Source: RGIG1681 sp045657465
Lineage (GTDB): Bacteria > Bacillota > Clostridia > Christensenellales > UBA1242
Length of the DNA stretch: 21,211 nucleotides
Reading direction: 5' to 3'
Assembly: GCA_045657465.1 (NCBI GenBank)
Contig: JAZOTD010000017.1
Coordinates: forward strand, 1 to 21,211
Below the pieces are notes generated by a model that was given only the letters and a program-made list of their open reading frames with translations, was not told the DNA's origin and ran no database searches. Shown piece after piece: positions 19,901 through 21,211 of this stretch. Both the position numbers and the translations under genes were made by a program. Positions within the stretch are counted from its first letter, which is position 1, and every line of letters begins with the position of its first letter.

Positions 19901-20354
19901 ATTAAAATCTATTGCAGATTATGCATTTTATAATTCTGATGGATTCACCCAACTTGTTTTGCCAAATTCTCTTGAATATATTGGACGAAATGTTTTTGCT
20001 TCTAGTGATTATTTAAATTCGGTTTATATTGGTTCTAATGTGAAATATATTGGTGTGCAAGCATTTGATAATGCAAAATCAACTTGTGTAATCTATTGTG
20101 CTGATCATGAAAAACCTGTTGATTGGACTACAAAATGGAATTATGCATCTCATGTGACTGGTAAGTATTACTCAGTTGTTTGGGGTTATGATGTGGTTAG
20201 TGTTCAAGCGGAATATGTCAATGGTGCAGCTGGGGCTGCTGAAGCTTCATTTGAATCTTCAAACTATAAAAACATTTCAAACGTTGTTGTCAAGGCAGTG
20301 AAGAGCGTTTCACGTGACACATGGCTTGAAAACAACGAAGATGAAACCTTTTAA
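7959..20354 (+). CDS. Giant membrane-anchored B-repeat and BspA-like LRR_5 surface protein (4131 aa)
   Basis: The reading frame is intact over 12.4 kb, starting at ATG 7959 behind AAAAGGAAA. Residues 1-31 are a cytoplasmic tail with 12 lysines. Residues 32-54 are a transmembrane helix without a clear cleavage site, so the rest should face outside (N-in/C-out). Residues about 70-660 are beta-rich, with aromatic strands suggesting a propeller and one WG-like segment (GIIDVWGNVLIDP). Residues about 665-985 are Tyr/Asn/Ser-rich and unrecognised. Residues about 986-1810 contain B-type repeats with the GYNFAGW signature. Residues about 1920-4060 are LRR_5 repeats in four blocks, each opened by a short beta segment and closed by a Trp-containing cap. 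The last ~75 residues form a tail without LPXTG or a second membrane helix. The gene is monocistronic. Adhesion or substrate capture is inferred from BspA relatives; the ligand is unknown. Confidence 0.9.
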   Translation: MKNQTKSKEVKNSKKTVASKAKKTKLSVKLKALIYSTVSLVCVAGIVLGIVFGIKGKGDEPPTNPNGPNSGIKFSAAQQLLADDISSNVKYTVADIVTAVPYSSECTVEDLTRFGDNYFAYTDESGNEQFWTYSKKDGVPTKARNITSSVNGFVDGSAVGYEIKGFNGDYVLIANLYSSDPFSGNEYTEVVFRLISIKNPEMPREIFRFDTRGKEYTMYDDFFVLKDNYFAVAYYSEFNISRLTANWNVYYYSYSDAFINQEYEYQNNSVSGINVQLEEENFKWQFNNNGFYILNEGEYSYYSVSKNGFAKIEKEIELNNNSEIDVDYRFIEISKDRLLVEKVDYVETVSEFTANTIKEESRTQAGVFTHANYTYELYDTSGYSAEVVSLETKNGYPKLASLPKSFEMIDDHYVIVYQKTANDRTLEEKYVVSYFNKNQNEVASFETTLENEHIVYASSNTFVTEQNIYQPKNSVKMTKLFDFAGKDFVINANQTFNQDYLILTNLAQTKAGIIDVWGNVLIDPTTSDYSKIVEIVGSHCVAQVGSNETYLVNLKTLSEPKQISNYVASNVVGKGTGLVTIKDASLQQYELKNMNGAKLLDGYDIVKFNTPNMLAGHEVLEVVTTKDRSKPSHYIVFKNVNKNETSSYVSYAFSESNGQDLSPVADTYATSVDFTAKYWNDTYGDTDIIGTASVSQAKHPTVTAQLKDSWCTYDGSIYMKTSNNGSQLGIQDLYFSCYMASIDNPITSPYWTYKLGYNVSSLYSNPTVTLDKTKNYGYKIVFRINYVNEKTFIGIVISSDYSGVQMDYAHDSQGGSRMRHEISFSAKSREYDSTARKQRYPMFDDNVNKVNTFNTTVSNPDWEWNEDMNLDTSNSQIYHKPRVNGSASIVAPSVEDVGTNLKYGHLSYWRYSVNGSGTADYLYYNKTYYNDSNIAKSGYTLSGTLNPNGTYTFTSTFNDYWYSYFFAYYVENTADIYLNDTLYQDNWGTTQLTNAFSMPTKTGYNFAGWSFTGLVDTLEFYGVEKAHTATFYKADGTSKVVTFEQDVDENGNKLGTGYLPAQEGYTSVKFSWLTEPHESEVYIEEVFTPKTYTITLDHDIQRTFTNAGTCEIYYRYDDGFYLDFDFTLRMTETENPITMPIAVGYKTEAQYTFTPDLITYGLTGGEGNLYVTWEDEDEIEMINNFVENYHWRSAEAPWTAIHYTVVWENYCRQEETITEETKLVAYDEVFSLPVPPSLYHDFTGFIVTSTPGGGTAYYGSSSSNLIEFSSTESLVLSELENGASYLYFKNLWQDVNPEFSAADSHGNVIISSNWIGKQYTVEFEMNGGTPIDSITCYYNSSLLGSLPSIPAVPYKVGYNFAGWDVSGMDTAPGKVIYENTTGDDVYVDGFTQSVSLDATYSQATFNNLSGTEGTVVFSARWTPATYSIVYDLSCVDASGLEYSSPSLQNGVGWLGTENHPSSAVYEQSFYVDTPDRSVWPLGFQFAAWIVDGYGSGAEFSTAANGNYTNLSVPGGGVPMYNMERIYFRNLGANEGDVITIKAMWAGNTYKITYDLNGENASQSGGSSFNQTSISFGSLIWVTDPTRIGYTFIGWSLSGLSDEVDHFYDNPSFPNQITFNSINGKYYDDTNPNNDIIPSPNSALTFKNLNHIEGLTVTLTAHWTPNNYNITYHYAKDATFSTFPNLNKINTIANMRYSKTHTVTYDRYFKTLGVGAIETDTTIVAPTGYKLVGWMIFVNHQYESTSTSVTMTFLENYFEYANSDVLFDYAFASDNRPMYVTTVGDMHAYAVYESIQITVKYYAPDPAAAGYNDGACINDLSTYTFQNQATFAYGASVRHSKMLMDGVHFSTNYLISPNLYVEGGMWKSYTTYQFNSTSYYTYAGVSMPWGLSNNLCHDPDNPVFYAYAEYNEDYDGDIDKLQFQASSLSDKYGNILTVWVVSAYASEETSLKIPNRYNNGYYDLPVYCVGSFGESNIVSITIPSNVVQINSQAFMNCFSLENVIFEPNSKLDAIGGYAFEGCSNLTSFDMPDSVTSVGWYAFTYTALNSIHLSNSLTVLSEYMFDNSSISTIEIPNSVTDVYLNAFNDSALTELHIPATVTYVYYGESNFISLQNLEEITVDPANPYYDSRNNCNAIIEKAYGGILVLGCKNTQIPEGIKSIGPNSFYNSLIGEDERTLIIPEGVVEIGIGAFLNCEYLSKIEFPTTLKYISDSAFAWCTSLDNVILPNNIVVIDLYSFYQCSSLTSIVIPGDSGNVYVGDAAFASCYSLEFIFVEEGVTYLGSYAFADCGTDSYTQVCVYLPSTLQDVGSYIFDGFGSYSQYQDRIYFGLSSSAVNERVNNGYWSDCCLLNEYDYTAIDASITYYGTPKGAYSAILNYTDYYYYTWMFSVTGDDYDPYVIATRYIGDESEVTVPAVAKEFASGNDMSSVEVLNVGMNVESLTFNTEPSSLTQLNLTYGLKSLGHPTKGLNVPGIRSLYIPASVEYIAPYFFKLGFWCGYEEFTVQVDPDNPYYDSRENCNAIIETATNTLVAGHNGSTIPSSVVTIGSNSLFISPVSLDPFEYVIPGNVKLVKSNAITTGNYMTTITFEEGLVELENQAIESLNYDFTLNLPSTVSKIGTQVVMFNGYGSYVLILIDSGNPYYHISNGAVVKTATNTLIWANFLSGGQIDDSITTIGEYAFYTTINDYYFSLQIPESVTRIEKYAFMGCSFSQPILLTNVKYIGSYAFSGCIFNDVLSLGEKLEVMGEAAFEFISGMSQTLEIPATLKVIPANAFQYSSVGEVVFNEGLLSIETAAFQESSITRVILPNSLINLKLGAFYSCKALTEVYIGPVTNIYANVFNYCDLLSSLTIAEGVNERTIGDYAFSFCSSLVNLVIPEGFTSIGNQTFLNCGNLTSIKFPDTLNNIGDDAFWGAGQSSGEILEIDFGIADRIWNIGSSAFMRSTVKTVNLGFFSFIGVSAFNDCQNLTSFRGIGVNSATIDDAAFNQCSNLSDVVISGSITKIGEQAFYQCTKLKTISLPSDASYCSIYKNAFKESGLTHIEIPSIYNINTGAFDNCTSLTHIWFESGVSFINGSIMSGSPVASIYTNASKTSVENQWGTAWRTTGQKNPPLMYYGSTLSAYYTARYPDFTFTVSGSEVTLTGYSGSATEVIIPSFVTIIGASAFSGNTTIEKVVVPYGVHTINNNAFDSDTSLSQIILPETLITIKHHAFQNCINIVEIVLPNSLQQIDGGAFDYTGIESVYIPANVSSLTTPFANAEYITSIEVDPSNLYYDSRNNCNAIIEIATNTLITGCINTIIPNGVVTIGSYAFANKGGIIEELELPDTVTTIQSYAFTGSSLKSIYLNNVERIETYAFSSTSHLETITVGSFLKYIGVRAFAQATALKELDLSHLINTLAIYDYAFYNTTSLKTIKLPKMVDLAQRSYIFSYSGLETIDLTGVEFTNYYLPAYTFSNCKNLVSAKLSQSITSPGTYMFSGCSALKEVYLGENVTSISQNLFSNCTSLETVNIPNTVVEIRSGAFNNCEKLKNILIPRSVTNIYAGFKNCKSLTAIWIPSTAALSASSSTSSPFYGCSSTLKIYTDSSMKQSTWGTYYNYYSSSGKLNVTFNANYSTYFTAVYPDFSATGTGSAYLTLTGYTGAEDVNLKIPYGIQSINSNAFTNLNFIEVYIPSSLKQFNNAIFKQCLIDVVRVQEGIQQFSANWFSKCTIGDIHLPSTINNFVVYANSKITDSVGEYAQWIIPDKNETYFIANEDYIITKKTNNLLLCLDLTMTELSIPEYVATIGNYAFYANNNLTDITIPDQIVEIGQYAFSNCSKLANISFEEGSMLKKINEGAFYALDSQYTDMDIVFPDSLEYIGNSAFHSSSLWMQKFSFSFGKNIKFIDYRFASAKVIEDISIADDNPYYSDNDSNIIIEKATGKLVKVSMSITEIPDSVKIIGRWAFNALHGLTEMLIPSNVIAIENEAFYNAGIEKIIFSEGLKSIADYAFYNSDGFTQLVLPNSLEYIGRNVFASSDYLNSVYIGSNVKYIGVQAFDNAKSTCVIYCADHEKPVDWTTKWNYASHVTGKYYSVVWGYDVVSVQAEYVNGAAGAAEASFESSNYKNISNVVVKAVKSVSRDTWLENNEDETF
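11820..13350 (+). repeat. Extended B-type repeats, period about 118 residues
   Basis: Within the giant gene the pattern F-(K/R/N)-N-L, then a variable acidic/Gly stretch, then W-x4-Y-x-(I/V)-x-(Y/F), recurs with the anchor Phe codons at 11820, 12171, 12537 and 12891, spaced 117, 122 and 118 codons. A GYxFxGW or related motif lies in the middle of each unit. A weaker fifth unit ends near 13350 (AVYESIQITVKYY). Ordinary Flg_new/InlB B repeats are shorter, about 70 residues. Confidence 0.75.
13806..14940 (+). repeat. LRR_5 (BspA-like) repeat block 1 of the giant protein
   Basis: It contains units of about 23 residues with the pattern AFxxCxxL-x2-(V/I)-x-(I/F)-P-x(5)-I, such as AFMNCFSLENVIF and AFEGCSNLTSF. 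One NPYYDSRNNCNAIIE insertion lies at 14328-14372. The block closes near 14940 with a capping segment containing GYWSDCC. Confidence 0.85.
14328..14372 (+). repeat. NPYYDSRxNCNAIIE module, copy 1
   Basis: This 45-bp core encodes NPYYDSRNNCNAIIE, preceded by VDPA. It matches copy 3 at 40 of 45 bases and copy 2 at 38 of 45 by direct comparison. It sits between LRR units as an insertion. Confidence 0.85.
15180..17215 (+). repeat. LRR_5 repeat block 2 of the giant protein
   Basis: This is the longest block, with repeated AFxxC/AFxxS units and IP or LP strand starts. It holds an NPYYDSR module (15486) and a degenerate one (NPYYHISNGAVVKTATNTL, from about 15877). It closes with the Trp cap ENQWGTAW near 17250. 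Confidence 0.85.
15486..15530 (+). repeat. NPYYDSRxNCNAIIE module, copy 2
   Basis: The core encodes NPYYDSRENCNAIIE and is followed by TATNTL. It shares 38 of 45 bases with copies 1 and 3; the differences fall mainly at third positions and in one Arg-Asn/Arg-Glu pair. Confidence 0.85.
17400..18700 (+). repeat. LRR_5 repeat block 3 of the giant protein
   Basis: It is opened by YTARYPDFTFTVSGSEVTLT and contains units such as AFQNCINIVEIVLP and MFSGCSALKEVYL. It includes NPYYDSR-type copy 3 at 17769 and closes with the cap STWGTYYNYY near 18730. Confidence 0.85.
17769..17813 (+). repeat. NPYYDSRxNCNAIIE module, copy 3
   Basis: The core encodes NLYYDSRNNCNAIIE, with Leu in place of Pro, followed by IATNTL. 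It matches copy 1 at 40 of 45 bases. Confidence 0.85.
18895..20095 (+). repeat. LRR_5 repeat block 4 of the giant protein
   Basis: It is opened by YFTAVYPDFSATG and contains units such as AFYANNNLTDITIP and AFYNAGIEKIIF. Two diverged insertion modules are present, near 19185 (NETYFIANEDYIIT) and 19665 (NPYYSDNDSNIIIEKATGKL). It closes with the cap KPVDWTTKW near 20120. Confidence 0.85.
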
Positions 20355-20378
20355 TGGTTGACATTAGTTGAAACTTAT

Positions 20379-20410
20379 AAAAAAGAACTGGAATTTTCCA
20401 GTTCTTTTTT
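20379..20410 (+). terminator. Rho-independent terminator of the giant gene
   Basis: GAACTGGA (20385-20392) and TCCAGTTC (20397-20404) pair around a 4-base loop, with A and T tracts extending the stem and a T run to about 20411. It begins 25 bases after the stop. Confidence 0.9.
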
Positions 20411-20440
20411 TGTGTACAAAATACAATTATAAATGAATTT

Positions 20441-20470
20441 TTGTTTAGATTTTCACATAAATTTTATTAT
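20441..20470 (+). promoter_or_regulatory. Weak candidate promoter before the YkvI-like gene
   Basis: TTGTTT (20441-20446), 18 bases, TATTAT (20465-20470). The -10 box overlaps the ATG at 20469, so if real, the transcript would begin after that ATG and translation would start further downstream. The boxes may be chance in AT-rich sequence. Confidence 0.25.
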
Positions 20471-21211
20471 GCTAAAACTCAATTCAAATAATGTATATAG
20501 CGTCAAAAATGGGCAATATAAGCCAGGTTGTTTCATTTTGCGAGAATTTGCACGACCAATGGTTGTTATAATGTCTGCTGTGGTGGGAGTGGGGTTTGTT
20601 TCAGGTTCTGAAATCTGGTCATTCTTTGCAAGGTTTGGCGAGTTTTGTTGGGTTGGAATTTTTGTTTTTGCAACTTTATTTTTTTGGTTAACTCTTAAAA
20701 TTATTTCTAAAAATGCAATAAGTGAAAAATGTGTTAAATTGTATAAAATAAATAAAAATACATTAAAATATACATTTTTAACAAAAACTCACGTAAAAAA
20801 GATTTTGTTGTTTTTAAGTGAACTTTTCATTGCATCTGCAATGTTTTCTGGTTTGAAAGAATTAATTTGGCAGTTATTTAAAAATAACCATATGCTAATT
20901 TTTTGTTTATGTGTATTGTTAGTTTTCTTTTTGCTTTATTATGGCATGAGTGGTATTGAAAAATTTAACATTTTGACAATGATTTTTATTTTATTTGTTG
21001 TAATTGTGATGTTGATTTTTGGGTTCAGGGAGCAGAGTATTGGTAGCGAAAATTTGATGAATACAAGCAGAATTGCTGGTGAATTCAAGATTGTTTCTAG
21101 TTTTAAAAACATAACATTTTCGATTTGTTTTGCATTGGCATATGTGTTTATGAATATTATTCAAATCCAACCAATAGCAAGTGCATATAACATGCCACTT
21201 TCAAAACGCAA
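20469..21211 (+). CDS. YkvI-like (COG3949) multi-pass membrane protein, 3' end outside window
   Basis: The frame is open from ATG 20469 to the window end, about 247 residues, with no stop. An alternating pattern of hydrophobic helices and short charged loops indicates at least five membrane segments. The first carries VGVGFVSGSEIWSFFARFGE, close to the VGAGFASGQEI..FF..YG signature of the YkvI family in the APC transporter superfamily. A later helix, FIASAMFSGLKEL, and NIIQIQPIA also fit. Relatives are thought to be transporters, with substrate unknown. The start is uncertain: neither ATG 20469 nor the in-frame ATG 20433 has a clear ribosome site, and the family N-terminus would be nearer ATG 20559. 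The gene follows the giant gene's terminator. Confidence 0.65.
   Translation, partial: MLKLNSNNVYSVKNGQYKPGCFILREFARPMVVIMSAVVGVGFVSGSEIWSFFARFGEFCWVGIFVFATLFFWLTLKIISKNAISEKCVKLYKINKNTLKYTFLTKTHVKKILLFLSELFIASAMFSGLKELIWQLFKNNHMLIFCLCVLLVFFLLYYGMSGIEKFNILTMIFILFVVIVMLIFGFREQSIGSENLMNTSRIAGEFKIVSSFKNITFSICFALAYVFMNIIQIQPIASAYNMPLSKR

Noticed and set aside
13806..20095. Regularly spaced repeats considered as a possible CRISPR-like array
   Set aside because: The repeats are protein-coding LRR units of about 23 codons in one open frame, diverged at DNA level, without constant repeats and unique spacers.
20150..20354. Possible sortase (LPXTG) or C-terminal membrane anchor in the giant protein
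   Set aside because: The tail ends in an acidic stretch (ENNEDETF) with no LPXTG-like motif and no hydrophobic helix.

Overview
The window is AT-rich, with dense genes on the + strand, TGA used as a stop, Shine-Dalgarno sites and sigma-A-type promoters, and the gene order dnaG-rpoD-trmK. Together these point to a low-GC Bacillota. A gut-associated clostridial lineage is my inference, from the pyruvate phosphate dikinase and the large BspA-like surface proteins. No rRNA, tRNA, CRISPR array, insertion sequence or phage gene was seen.

Layout: (1) 1-798 is the 3' end of ppdK, closed by a terminator. (2) 1001-3271 encodes a 756-residue putative lipoprotein with one Listeria-Bacteroides (B) repeat and a BspA-like leucine-rich repeat (LRR_5) domain; it has its own promoter and terminator. 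(3) 3410-7744 is a compact housekeeping operon: primase dnaG, primary sigma factor rpoD (ATGA overlap), tRNA methyltransferase trmK, and a coiled-coil C4 zinc-ribbon protein, ending in a terminator. (4) 7959-20354 is a single intact 12.4-kb gene for a 4131-residue surface protein. It has a Lys-rich cytoplasmic tail, a membrane anchor, a beta-rich possibly propeller-like region, an unrecognised region, a run of long B-type repeats, four LRR_5 blocks and a short unanchored C-tail. (5) 20469 to the window end is the start of a YkvI-like membrane protein gene, truncated by the window.

The core operon supplies replication priming, housekeeping transcription and tRNA modification. It lies between two surface proteins of the same general build (B repeat then LRR_5) that use different membrane anchors. 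These are probably adhesins or host/substrate-interaction proteins, but nothing in the sequence gives their ligand. The most novel material is the giant protein: its unidentified N-terminal third, a ~118-residue extended B repeat, and recurrent cap and insertion modules that divide the LRR blocks. A perfect inverted repeat sits over the -35 box of its promoter.
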